This document shows, one piece after another, positions 48,493 to 56,611 of a stretch of DNA of 64,000 nucleotides (position 1 is the stretch's first letter; every line of letters starts with the position of its first letter). The DNA lies in NCBI GenBank assembly GCA_035758845.1, contig DASTVZ010000227.1:27424-91423 (forward strand). The letters are read 5' to 3'. The notes beneath the pieces are model-generated. The model was not told the origin of the DNA and ran no database searches. It saw only the letters and a program-made list of their open reading frames with translations. Position numbers and translations under genes: made by a program. The stretch is from JALZOC01 sp035758845 (GTDB lineage Bacteria > Acidobacteriota > Vicinamibacteria > Vicinamibacterales > 2-12-FULL-66-21).

Positions 48493-50760
48493 CTATCTCA
48501 CCAGGTAGGAATAAATGCGCAACGCAAGATGCCGCTGATCCGGTGATCCCTCGCGTTCCGCCGGGACGAAGAACTTATCGCTGGTAATCACTACCCGGCC
48601 ATCCGCGGCGGCAAGCGCATCAGCGGGAAGGACTATCGATTGGGTGAAATCAGACGACGGGGTCAAACGAGCGACCTCGCGCTCGCCTGCTGAGATGACT
48701 ACGGCGGGAGCGGTATCGAAGTACTTGAGCGGTGATTCGCCGGAGATGGTCAACGTCACATTTCGACCGATCGGTCGCACCCAGAAGACCGCCTTCTCGG
48801 ATGTCCATCGCCATGCGCGCGTGGTGCGCGGGTCGTACTCCGGCTCGTACCAGCCTTCATCCACTGCGATCATCGGCATGCCTGGGCTCTGGACGTCGAA
48901 CTGCTCGAGGCCGACCGGGATCGTCGACTTCGCCCCGTTTGCCGAGTGCGACGATACGTCCAGCGACAGGTAGCCTGTGCCGGTCAGCAAACCCGGCCGC
49001 AGAAGAATTCGCCGGCAAAAGAACCCCGGCTTGACCTCGAACGTTTCGAGCGGCTGCCCTCGCAAAGACACGTCAATCTGAACCGGCGGATCGTTGGCGG
49101 CACCGAGATGTCGCCCGCCAATCAGCAGTGTGGCCTCTTCGGACCGCGCTCGGATCCACGCCACGCTGGGTTTGCGATGAGGACCGAAGCCATCGCGCGC
49201 GGTGACACCGGCAACCTCCGCCGTCAACGCCCAACCGCGATCGAGCATCCATCCAGGCGGTTGCAGCGAGTAGAGATCCGAATCTCCTGGTCGGGTACCG
49301 CCGACAAATGGCGGCTCCAGGAACCCCCACCGGAACTCGAGTGGACGGCGTCTCGAGACCGGATCGATAAGTGCCAGATCCGTGCGGCGCGGATCGGCGA
49401 CGAACATAATCTGGCTCGCCGGGTCCGCACGCCACTGCTCGACGAGCGTGAGCCACTCCTGCCCGTGCGCCGCCCTCAGGACGCGCTGTGGCGAGAATTC
49501 CACACCACTCCCCGCACCGCTCACCTGCAGCCAGTCGACGGCGCGCCGCGCGACCGCGTGCAGGCCGATAATCCGCGGTTGGGTCGCCGGACCACCGCCT
49601 GCACGCGCCGCTTCGATCAGCGCGCGAAAGGCCGGACTGCTCCGCGTTCCGTACACGTAGGTCGCGGGAAACGCCAGGGCCACCGACCAGGCCACGAAGG
49701 CTGTCGTGCCGAGGACTGTCAAGGTTCCGCGCCCCCAGTCGACCGCGCAGACGGCAAGAAACGCGACCGGTACGACGAGCGGCAGGGCGTAGCGGACGGT
49801 GACTGTTTCCTGAAACAGGAGATGGAACACGGCGTACGGTGCATAGCCGACGATCAACAACCCGAGCGCGCGCGGCATCACGCCAAGCGTCCGCAGGATG
49901 CCGGCAAAACCCAGGACGATCACGATCGCTCCGGCCACTGGATGTCCCCACGGCCACAGGAACGAATACATCGCCGCGTCGAGCGCTGCCGCCTTCGTTC
50001 TCGTCGTCCACAGCATGACGACGCCCGAGAAATCTTCACCGGCTTGCGAGCCGAGCGCTCGCGCATATTCGGAGAGACCTCCGCTCGCGACGACGAGCGG
50101 TAGCGCCCAGACGAGAACACCAAGTGCCGCGGCACCGACAGCAGCGAGTCGATTGTGCGACCGCAGCCCACTTCGCGGCAGCAGAAGCGCGAGTCCCAAA
50201 AGCGGCAGCGTCAGGAGCCCGGTCTGGGATCGAACGCCGATGCCCACACCCGACAAGAAGGCTCCGCCAAGGAGCGCCGAAGGGCCGCTCGATCCGGTGA
50301 GCACAGACACGATCAGCGACTGCGCCGCGATTGCCGCCGCCAGCCCGGTCGTGTCGCTGAGCGGGCGAAGCGCGGTGAACCAGTAGAGTGGAGACATCAC
50401 CACGACAAGCGTGGCGCAGAAAGGCATCCATCGACTCGACAGCCCCGGCGTGACGCTGGCAAGGGCGCGGAACAAGTCAAAAAGGAAGAATGCGAGCGCG
50501 GCGCCGCAAATCGCACTCCAGATGGCGAGCCCCTGTATCTCCGGATGCGGGACATGCATCGACCGCAGCACCGACGTAGATGCCTTCGACAATCCGACGA
50601 ATACCGGATACCCAGGGGGATGGGGTTGATGTTTCGCGACGTCGAAGTCGGCGACGCCTAAAGCGAAATTGATCGAATCGATGTCTTCGAGCGATGGCGG
50701 CAGAACGACGATGTGAGCCGCCAGGAAGACCACCGCGAGCGCCGCAATGGCTTTTCGCAA
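48493..50760 (-). CDS. Polytopic GT-C-like membrane protein
   Basis: A 755-residue protein. Residues 1-400 contain about eleven membrane helices. A short acidic loop after helix 1 (PPSLEDIDSINFALGV) and the HPPGYPVFVGLSK segment are typical of GT-C glycosyltransferases that use polyprenyl-phosphate sugars (PMT/ArnT-like or DUF2723-like). Residues 400-755 form a soluble, mostly beta region with PRIIGLHAVARRAVDW and ending LALRIYSYLVR, probably exported. A role in glycosylating envelope proteins or lipids is inferred. It is 10 bp downstream of larE. Confidence 0.7.
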   Translation of the reverse strand: MRKAIAALAVVFLAAHIVVLPPSLEDIDSINFALGVADFDVAKHQPHPPGYPVFVGLSKASTSVLRSMHVPHPEIQGLAIWSAICGAALAFFLFDLFRALASVTPGLSSRWMPFCATLVVVMSPLYWFTALRPLSDTTGLAAAIAAQSLIVSVLTGSSGPSALLGGAFLSGVGIGVRSQTGLLTLPLLGLALLLPRSGLRSHNRLAAVGAAALGVLVWALPLVVASGGLSEYARALGSQAGEDFSGVVMLWTTRTKAAALDAAMYSFLWPWGHPVAGAIVIVLGFAGILRTLGVMPRALGLLIVGYAPYAVFHLLFQETVTVRYALPLVVPVAFLAVCAVDWGRGTLTVLGTTAFVAWSVALAFPATYVYGTRSSPAFRALIEAARAGGGPATQPRIIGLHAVARRAVDWLQVSGAGSGVEFSPQRVLRAAHGQEWLTLVEQWRADPASQIMFVADPRRTDLALIDPVSRRRPLEFRWGFLEPPFVGGTRPGDSDLYSLQPPGWMLDRGWALTAEVAGVTARDGFGPHRKPSVAWIRARSEEATLLIGGRHLGAANDPPVQIDVSLRGQPLETFEVKPGFFCRRILLRPGLLTGTGYLSLDVSSHSANGAKSTIPVGLEQFDVQSPGMPMIAVDEGWYEPEYDPRTTRAWRWTSEKAVFWVRPIGRNVTLTISGESPLKYFDTAPAVVISAGEREVARLTPSSDFTQSIVLPADALAAADGRVVITSDKFFVPAEREGSPDQRHLALRIYSYLVR

Positions 50761-50770
50761 GAGCGTGAAA

Positions 50771-51604
50771 TCAGACCTGCCGAAGACGAAGCGCCTCGTT
50801 GAGGCTTCCCAGGCGGTAACCGCGCAGATCGACCGTCACATGCGCGTAGCCGAGAGCGCGGAGTTGCGTGTCGATCGCCTCTGCCATGTCGGGCTCCAGC
50901 GCGCGCGCGATTTCGTCGCGCCCAAGCTCGAGGCGCGCGATGGTGTCGTGATGACGGACGCGGCAGATGCGGAATCCGAGATCGTGCAACACTGCCTCGG
51001 CGCGTTCGATCATGCGAAGCTTCTCGTCCGTGACTTCGCTGAAGTACGGAATGCGCGACGACAAGCACGCAGACGCCGGCTCGTCCCAGGTTGGAAGATC
51101 CGCCCGACGCGACAGCTCGCGGATGTCGTCTTTCGTCAGGCCCGCCTCTTCGAGCGGGCTGCGAACGCCGAACTCCCGCGCCGCCTGACGGCCGGGACGA
51201 TAGTCGCCGTGATCGTCGGCGTTACTGCCATCGGCAATGACCGGGATTCCGCGCTCGCGGGCGATTGACGAGAGATGCGTGTAGAGCTCGTGCTTACAGA
51301 AATAGCACCTGTTCGCGGGATTGGCACGGTACTCCGGACGCGCCATCTCCTCGGTCTGAATGACGAGGTGATGGAATCCAAACTGCTCGGCGACACGGCG
51401 CGCGATCTGGCGATGACGTTCCGGGTAACTGGGACTATCAGCAGTCACGCACAGCACGCTCGAGCCGAGGGCCCGGTGAGCGGCGTAGGCGAGATAGGCA
51501 CTGTCGACGCCGCCGCTGTAGGCGACGACGAGCGATGGCAGCTCACGCAGGACCAGATCGAGCGCCGCCTCTTTCCGTTCGAGCGAGGCGGCAAGACGAG
51601 GCAT
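50771..51604 (-). CDS. larE: LarE-type ATP-dependent sacrificial sulfur transferase
   Basis: A 277-residue protein from the ATG at 51604; the frame is open further upstream but only antisense to the acidic tail gene. It has the PP-loop SGGVDSAYLAYAA, TADSPSYPERHRQIA, NRCYFCKHELY, ADGSNADDHGDYRPG and SACLSSRIPY. The cysteine of SACLSSR corresponds to the sacrificial Cys of LarE, which gives up its sulfur in making the nickel-pincer cofactor of lactate racemase. No larB, larC or larA is in the window. Its ATG is 25 bp from the stop of the LysW-like gene. Confidence 0.87.
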   Translation of the reverse strand: MPRLAASLERKEAALDLVLRELPSLVVAYSGGVDSAYLAYAAHRALGSSVLCVTADSPSYPERHRQIARRVAEQFGFHHLVIQTEEMARPEYRANPANRCYFCKHELYTHLSSIARERGIPVIADGSNADDHGDYRPGRQAAREFGVRSPLEEAGLTKDDIRELSRRADLPTWDEPASACLSSRIPYFSEVTDEKLRMIERAEAVLHDLGFRICRVRHHDTIARLELGRDEIARALEPDMAEAIDTQLRALGYAHVTVDLRGYRLGSLNEALRLRQV

Positions 51605-51629
51605 CGATGTCGCTTCCCTCACGATACCG

Positions 51630-51887
51630 TTAGTCGAAGTCCTCCCGCTCCGTGTCATCCTCGTCGTCGAGATCGTCGCCATCCTCATCGAAGTCGTCGT
51701 CGTCACCGTTGGTGTCGTCTTCCTCCTCGTCGTCGTCGTCATCTTCCTCGACCGATTCGAGCTCCACGGGGGAGGTACTGGTTACTTCGAGGTTAGATCC
51801 GCAGTCGGGGCAGCTGATTAGATCGCCCTTGTCGACATCAAACTCGTCGACTTCGATTTCGGCATCACATTCCGGACAGGTGGCCAT
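51630..51887 (-). CDS. LysW-like zinc ribbon with hyperacidic C-terminal tail
   Basis: The ATG at 51887 has AGGAG 6 nt upstream, giving 85 residues. Residues 1-42 match the LysW/AmCP zinc ribbon: CPEC at 4-7, CPDC at 26-29 and SNLEVTSTSPVELE. In LysW the protein then ends in EDWGE, whose last Glu carries the amino-acid intermediate. Here an almost purely Asp/Glu tail of about 40 residues follows instead and ends EREDFD. No lysX, lysZ or other lysine genes are present. It is immediately upstream of larE on the same strand and probably co-transcribed. Confidence 0.8.
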   Translation of the reverse strand: MATCPECDAEIEVDEFDVDKGDLISCPDCGSNLEVTSTSPVELESVEEDDDDDEEEDDTNGDDDDFDEDGDDLDDEDDTEREDFD

Positions 51888-52050
51888 ACATGCTCCTGGC
51901 GGCGGTCGCTTCCTCCGCGCGGCTGGCGATCGCATCGACGCACGGCGCGCCCATGGCGAATCGCGATAACCTTCGGATTATAGCGAGAACCTGATAAATT
52001 CTGCAACGAAGCCCTAACGCAGCACACGCACACGTCCGATACGATTTCAC

Positions 52051-52773
52051 GTGACTGCGGCCACCGTGACCACCACGAAAACCGTCATTGTCGCCGACGA
52101 CACCGCGTTCGTGCGGGATCGATTCGCCACCGCCCTGCTGGGCGCGGGGCACACGGCGTTAACCGTGAAGAGCGCGGCGGAGCTTCTCGTGCGAGTGCGC
52201 GCCGACCTCCCGCGCATCGATCTGATCGTCCTCGATCTTCGCTTGCCGCACGCCGGCGGCGTCGAGCTCGTCAGGGCGATTCGCAAACTCGATCAGGGCC
52301 GACTGCCGATCCTGGTGTTCAGCGGCACGATTGCGACCGCCGAAGAAGTTCGCGAACTCGCAGCGCTCGGCGTCTCGGGGTACGTCAACGAGTACAGTGC
52401 CGTCCAGCACATTCTGCCTTCGCTCGCGCCGCATCTGTTTCCGGACAATTTCAATCGTCGCGGCAGTGCGAGAGTGGTTCTCGGCATTCCGGTCGCCTAT
52501 CGATTCGGCAACACAATCGCCGCCGCGTTGACCTTGAACTTGAGCAAAGGCGGCCTGGCGATCCGCACGATGAGCCCGTTGGCACAGTCATCAAAAGTGC
52601 GCGCGCGGTTCCGGCTGCCCGGATCCAAGCGCGACATCGAAGGGGAATCACGCGTGGCGTGGAGCGATCGCCGGGTAGGAATGGGGCTGCAGTTCGAAAA
52701 GGTCGAACCGGCCGATCAGGCGGCGATCGACGAGTTCGTCGATCAGCACTTCTTTACGAACAGGAAAGCCTGA
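52051..52773 (+). CDS. Response regulator receiver domain fused to PilZ
   Basis: A 240-residue protein. Residues 10-125 are a receiver domain with the acidic pair in VIVADDTAFVRD and the phosphorylatable Asp in LIVLDLRLP near 63. The usual KP of the last loop is replaced by GYVNEYS, so the conserved lysine is missing. Residues 130-235 are a PilZ-like domain with RRGSARV and LNLSKGGLAIRT, the two cyclic-di-GMP contact motifs in near-canonical form. The GTG start is at 52051. No histidine kinase is adjacent. Confidence 0.8.
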   Translation: MTAATVTTTKTVIVADDTAFVRDRFATALLGAGHTALTVKSAAELLVRVRADLPRIDLIVLDLRLPHAGGVELVRAIRKLDQGRLPILVFSGTIATAEEVRELAALGVSGYVNEYSAVQHILPSLAPHLFPDNFNRRGSARVVLGIPVAYRFGNTIAAALTLNLSKGGLAIRTMSPLAQSSKVRARFRLPGSKRDIEGESRVAWSDRRVGMGLQFEKVEPADQAAIDEFVDQHFFTNRKA

Positions 52774-52780
52774 GAAGAAA

Positions 52781-52862
52781 TGCTGAATGCTGTATTCTGA
52801 ATGCTGAATTTGTTTGGGCTTGCGTCATTCAGCATTCAGCAATCAGACTTCAGCATTTCACC
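52781..52862. repeat. CTGAATGCTGA inverted repeat between convergent genes
   Basis: The left arm GAAATGCTGAATGCTG, TATTCTGAATGCTGAAT and the right arm CATTCAGCATTCAGCAATC, AGACTTCAGCATTTC fold back around a short TTGTTTGGGC loop. The arms abut the stop codons of the REC-PilZ gene and the P-type ATPase gene. It has the same design as 46913-46979. Confidence 0.7.
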
Positions 52863-52863
52863 T

Positions 52864-54987
52864 TCACTCGCGCAACAGCCTCAACGCGTTAGCGATCACC
52901 ACCAGCGACGCTCCCATATCCGCTGCCACCGCCATCCACAGCGTCGCCGTACCGGTCACCGCAAGGATCAGGAACGCTCCCTTCAACACGATCGAGAACG
53001 CGATGTTCGCTCTGATGTTCCGCATCGTCGCGCGGCTGAGACGCAGGGCGTAGGGAATCTTCAGCAGTTCGTCGGCCATCAGAGCCACGTCGGCGGTTTC
53101 GAGCGCCGCATCGGTGCCGGCGGCGCCCATCGCGATGCCGACGTCGGCAGCGGCGAGTGCCGGAGCATCGTTAACGCCATCGCCGATCATCGCCAGTGCC
53201 CCGTACTTGTGACGGAGATCTTGTACTGCCGACACTTTATCTTCGGGCAGGAGAGCCGCGCGGTACCCGTCGAGATCGAGCGACTCGGCGAGCGTCTTTG
53301 CCGCGGATTCCTGATCGCCGGTCAGCAGAATCACATGCTGGATGCCCTGATGGCGCAGCAGATCAACGGCATCGTGAGCGGCTTCGCGCGGTTCGTCGGC
53401 AACGCCAATGACACCGATCGGCGTGCCGGCGCCAGCCACCATCACCGAACCGCAACCGCGCTCGGTGAATGCGTCGAGCGACTCCTCCATCTGCGGCGAG
53501 CACAGCCGACGCTCCTCGAATAGTCGATGGCTACCAACGACGATCGCGTGTCCGGCGACGCGCGCCTCGGCGCCACGACCGGGAAGCGCCTGAAAAGCGT
53601 CGACCGAGATCGGACGTATTCCTGAATCCGTCGCGTATTCGACGATCGCACGTCCGATTGGATGCTCGGATCGCATTTCCAGGGACGCAGCGAGTCTGAC
53701 AACTTCGAGAGGATCGACGCCGACCATCGGCTGCACACCCACGACACGAAGGCGTCCGTGGGTCAAGGTGCCCGTTTTGTCGAAGGCGATACAGCGGATC
53801 GACGCCATCTTCTCGAGATGCGCACCACCTTTGATCAGGACGCCCTTGCGTGCGGCGGCGGCGAGCGCCGAGACAATGGACACAGGCGTCGAGATCACCA
53901 GTGCGCATGGACATGAGATCACCAGGAGCACAAGCGATCGGTAGAACCACGTCGACCAGCTGCCAGAGAGAAAGAGCGGCGGCGCAAGCGCCACGACGAC
54001 GGCAAGCGTCAGCACGACCGGCGTGTAGACGCGGGCAAAGCGATCGACGAAGGCCTGACTCGGCGCGCGCTGCGCCTGAGCGCGCTCGACGAGATGAATG
54101 ATGCGCGCGAGCGTCGAATCACGCCGCAACCGGGTGACGACGACGTCGAGCGCGCCGCGACCGTTGATCGTGCCGGCAAACACTTCGTCGCCGGCTGTCT
54201 TCTCAATCGGCAGCGATTCGCCGGTGACGGGCGCCTGGTTCACATAGCTGTCGCCGGCCAGTACGCGGCCATCGAGGGGCAGTTTTTCACCCGGGCCTAC
54301 CAGGATCGTGTCGCCGACCCGCACATCGTCCACCGGAACACGTTGCTGATGGCCGTCGCGGCGGACGATCGCGTCGGCCGGCGCGAGATCCATCAGGGCG
54401 CGAATCGCGCCCCGTGCGCGATCCATGGCTCGGGCCTCGAGCAACTGCGCCAGCGCAAACAGGAACACCACCGACGCCGCTTCGGTCCATTCGCCGAGCA
54501 CCATTGCGCCGGCAACTGCAATCACCATCAAGACATTGATGTCGAGATGGCCCGACCGGATTGAGGTGAGGGCCCGTCGCGCCGTGAAGATGCCTCCGAG
54601 CGCGATCGAGACCGTGAACGGTATCCAGAGCCACGACGCGGGGGCGTGGAAAAGAGACGCGATCAGGCCGAGCGCGAAGGCCACGCCGGACCACACCAGC
54701 AGCTGGAGACGACTTCCTGCTGAGGCAGCGACAGGCGCCGGCTCTTCGTGTTCCAACCACGCGCGCATACCTGTCTGAGCGACGGCTTCGGCGATTGAAC
54801 CGGTGGACAGCTTCGCGGCGTCATACTTGATCCGAAGCCGCTGACCGATGACGTCCGCGTCCAGCGATTCGAGACCGGACAGCCGTTTCAGCCGCCGCTC
54901 GAGGATTGCCACCTCCTCGTGACAGTCCATGCCTTCGACTTTGAACGTGGACTCCGCGTGGAGTTCGCAGACCTGGCACGTGCTCAT
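52864..54987 (-). CDS. Heavy-metal P1B-type ATPase (Zn/Cd/Pb class likely)
   Basis: A 707-residue exporter. The N-terminus has cysteines C4 and C7 (STCQVCELH) and a heavy-metal domain with GMDC at 19-22. About eight membrane helices carry the SCPCALVISTPVS metal motif. The phosphorylation motif DKTGTLT and GDGVNDAPAL hinge are intact. The CPC motif with the linked ArsR/CadC-type sensor points to Zn2+, Cd2+ or Pb2+ rather than Cu+. It overlaps the arsR-type gene by 4 bp. Confidence 0.93.
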   Translation of the reverse strand: MSTCQVCELHAESTFKVEGMDCHEEVAILERRLKRLSGLESLDADVIGQRLRIKYDAAKLSTGSIAEAVAQTGMRAWLEHEEPAPVAASAGSRLQLLVWSGVAFALGLIASLFHAPASWLWIPFTVSIALGGIFTARRALTSIRSGHLDINVLMVIAVAGAMVLGEWTEAASVVFLFALAQLLEARAMDRARGAIRALMDLAPADAIVRRDGHQQRVPVDDVRVGDTILVGPGEKLPLDGRVLAGDSYVNQAPVTGESLPIEKTAGDEVFAGTINGRGALDVVVTRLRRDSTLARIIHLVERAQAQRAPSQAFVDRFARVYTPVVLTLAVVVALAPPLFLSGSWSTWFYRSLVLLVISCPCALVISTPVSIVSALAAAARKGVLIKGGAHLEKMASIRCIAFDKTGTLTHGRLRVVGVQPMVGVDPLEVVRLAASLEMRSEHPIGRAIVEYATDSGIRPISVDAFQALPGRGAEARVAGHAIVVGSHRLFEERRLCSPQMEESLDAFTERGCGSVMVAGAGTPIGVIGVADEPREAAHDAVDLLRHQGIQHVILLTGDQESAAKTLAESLDLDGYRAALLPEDKVSAVQDLRHKYGALAMIGDGVNDAPALAAADVGIAMGAAGTDAALETADVALMADELLKIPYALRLSRATMRNIRANIAFSIVLKGAFLILAVTGTATLWMAVAADMGASLVVIANALRLLRE

Positions 54988-55358
54988 CGAGCCGTCCGCG
55001 ATTCTTCGACGTGGGTCGACGCTTGTTTGAGCAGTTCGAGAATGTGCTGGTCGTCGACGGCGTAGTAGACCAGGCGTCCCGCCCGGCGCGGGCGCACGAG
55101 CCGCATGCCGCGAAGCAGCCGTAACTGATGCGACACGGCGGACTCACTGATGCCGACCAGCGATGCGATGTCACACACGCACAGCTCGCCCGTCGACAAC
55201 GCATCGAGAATCCGGACCCGTGTGGGATCTCCCAGCACGCGAAAGGTATCGGCCAGCGCTTCCACGGTTCGCGACCCCATCAGCACAGATTTGCGCTTGT
55301 CGGCGAGATGAGGCGCGTCGCACTTCTCGGCAACGTCGATTCGTTCAGCAACTGACAT
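54984..55358 (-). CDS. ArsR/SmtB family metal-sensing repressor with two candidate metal sites
   Basis: Numbered from the ATG at 55358 (124 residues). The winged helix-turn-helix spans about 35-100 (VLGDPTRVRILDAL, ISESAVSHQLRLL). ELCVCD at 58-63 is the alpha3N cysteine pair of ArsR/CadC, supported by C13 and H17 near the N-terminus. D103, H105, H116 and E119 reproduce the DxH-x10-HxxE alpha5 site of SmtB/CzrA. An upstream ATG at 55382 would put the operator palindrome in the coding region, so I reject it. It represses the promoter just upstream and the coupled P-type ATPase. Confidence 0.92.
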   Translation of the reverse strand: MSVAERIDVAEKCDAPHLADKRKSVLMGSRTVEALADTFRVLGDPTRVRILDALSTGELCVCDIASLVGISESAVSHQLRLLRGMRLVRPRRAGRLVYYAVDDQHILELLKQASTHVEESRTAR

Positions 55359-55361
55359 CTG

Positions 55362-55387
55362 AATATATGAGCAAGTGCTCATACATA
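55362..55387. promoter_or_regulatory. 12-2-12 operator palindrome of the ArsR-type repressor
   Basis: TATGAGCA-AG-TGCTCATA (55366-55383) is a perfect 8-2-8 palindrome that extends to 12-2-12 with 10 of 12 pairs. ArsR/SmtB operators have this 12-2-12 form with ATGA/TCAT cores. It sits between the -10 box and the start codon, where bound repressor would block transcription. Confidence 0.8.
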
Positions 55388-55415
55388 GAATAAGCCATTG
55401 AGCCGAGGGGATCAA
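55387..55415 (-). promoter_or_regulatory. Promoter of the arsR-type/P-ATPase operon
   Basis: TTGATC (55415-55410) and TATTCT (55392-55387) are separated by 17 bp on the minus strand, directly upstream of the operator palindrome and gene start. The geometry is that of an ArsR-repressed promoter. Confidence 0.6.
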
Positions 55416-55449
55416 GCGCTCACACGTCATGACGCCACAGCGAGGCGTC

Positions 55450-55479
55450 TTGACACATTTTTGCTGCTCTCGGTAGTAT
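55450..55479 (+). promoter_or_regulatory. Sigma70-type promoter for the ABC exporter operon
   Basis: TTGACA at 55450-55455 and TAGTAT at 55474-55479 with an 18-bp spacer. The ABC ATPase starts about 137 bp downstream, so the transcript has a long leader. It contains GCTAG and CTAGC arms around a GGGGAACCCC core (about 55548-55574) that could fold. I cannot assign the leader to a known riboswitch. Confidence 0.55.
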
Positions 55480-55615
55480 GCGGGATCGGACTGTAATCGG
55501 CCTTTTTTCTATACCTTACGCAGTCAGAACGGGAACGGCAAGGTTCGCGCTAGCAAGATCCGGGGAACCCCTAGCGGCCACCCTTACCCTGGCGCAAGCA
55601 AGACGGAGTACTTGT

Positions 55616-56611
55616 GTGATTGAGGTCCAACACATCACGAAACACTACGGGCGTGTGACTGCCGTCGACGACGTCAGTTTTCGCGTTGAACGCGGAGAGA
55701 TTCTCGGCTTCCTGGGGCCGAACGGCGCCGGAAAAACCACGACGATGCGCATCCTGACCGGCTACATGCCGCCGACAGAGGGACGCGCCGTCGTCGCCGG
55801 GTACGACGTCTTTACTCACCCCATCGAGGCGAAACAACGCACGGGGTATCTGCCAGAGACGCCGCCGCTCTATCCCGACATGACGGCGCGCGAGTATCTG
55901 GATTTCGTCGCAAAAATCAAAGGCGTCCCGGCCAGCGAACGTAAGCAGCGCGTCGAAACAGTGATGGAGCGCACGCGGATCACCGACATGGCCAACCGGC
56001 ACTGCGCGAAGCTGTCGAAGGGCTATCGGCAGCGAGTCGGTCTCGCCCAGGCGCTGATTCACAACCCGGAAGTGCTCATACTCGACGAACCGACCGCGGG
56101 TCTGGACCCAAAACAGATCATCGAGACGAGAGATCTGATTCGAAGTCTGGCGGGCGATCACACGATCGTTCTGAGCACGCACATCCTCCCCGAGGTCGCG
56201 CAAACCTGTCAGCGTGTCGTGATCATCAACAAGGGACGGGTGGTCGCAGTCGACACTCCGGATAACCTGACGGCTCGATTGAAGGGGGCAGCGACGTTGT
56301 ATGTCCAGGTCGACGCGCCGGGTGCGGACGCAGGTGCCGCCCTGGCCGCCGTGCGAGGCGTGACGCGCGTGGCCAGCGCCGATCAGCCACGCACGCCGAC
56401 CGGCCCCGATGCGATGCCTCCGGTCTCGTCAGGACCACTGGCGTTCGAGGTCGAGAGCGAACCAGATGTCGACGTGCGCCGCGATCTGGCGCGCGTGGTT
56501 GTCACTCGTGGATGGGGACTGCTGGAGCTTCGTCCGGTTCGAATGAGCCTGGAGGATGTGTTCCTTCAGGTCACGACTGAGGAAGGTCCGGAGGAGGCGC
56601 CGCATGCGTAA
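55616..56611 (+). CDS. ABC transporter ATP-binding protein (GldA-like)
   Basis: From the GTG at 55616 (GGAG upstream) the product is 331 residues: IEVQHITKHYGRVTAVDDV, Walker A GPNGAGKTT near residue 40, signature LSKGYRQRVGLAQALIHNP, Walker B LILDEPTAGLDP and the switch His in LSTHIL. A C-terminal domain of about 100 residues follows. It is the ATPase for the permease genes downstream. The GldA/GldF/GldG arrangement is known from Bacteroidetes gliding motility but also occurs in non-gliding phyla. Confidence 0.93.
   Translation: MIEVQHITKHYGRVTAVDDVSFRVERGEILGFLGPNGAGKTTTMRILTGYMPPTEGRAVVAGYDVFTHPIEAKQRTGYLPETPPLYPDMTAREYLDFVAKIKGVPASERKQRVETVMERTRITDMANRHCAKLSKGYRQRVGLAQALIHNPEVLILDEPTAGLDPKQIIETRDLIRSLAGDHTIVLSTHILPEVAQTCQRVVIINKGRVVAVDTPDNLTARLKGAATLYVQVDAPGADAGAALAAVRGVTRVASADQPRTPTGPDAMPPVSSGPLAFEVESEPDVDVRRDLARVVVTRGWGLLELRPVRMSLEDVFLQVTTEEGPEEAPHA

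Noticed and set aside
51630..51887. Canonical LysW of a lysine or arginine carrier pathway
   Set aside because: The EDWGE carrier end is missing and no lysX, lysZ, lysY or lysJ homologue is nearby.
55480..55615. Known riboswitch in the ABC operon leader
   Set aside because: I compared it by eye with cyclic-di-GMP, SAM and cobalamin cores and saw no match; only generic pairing potential remains.
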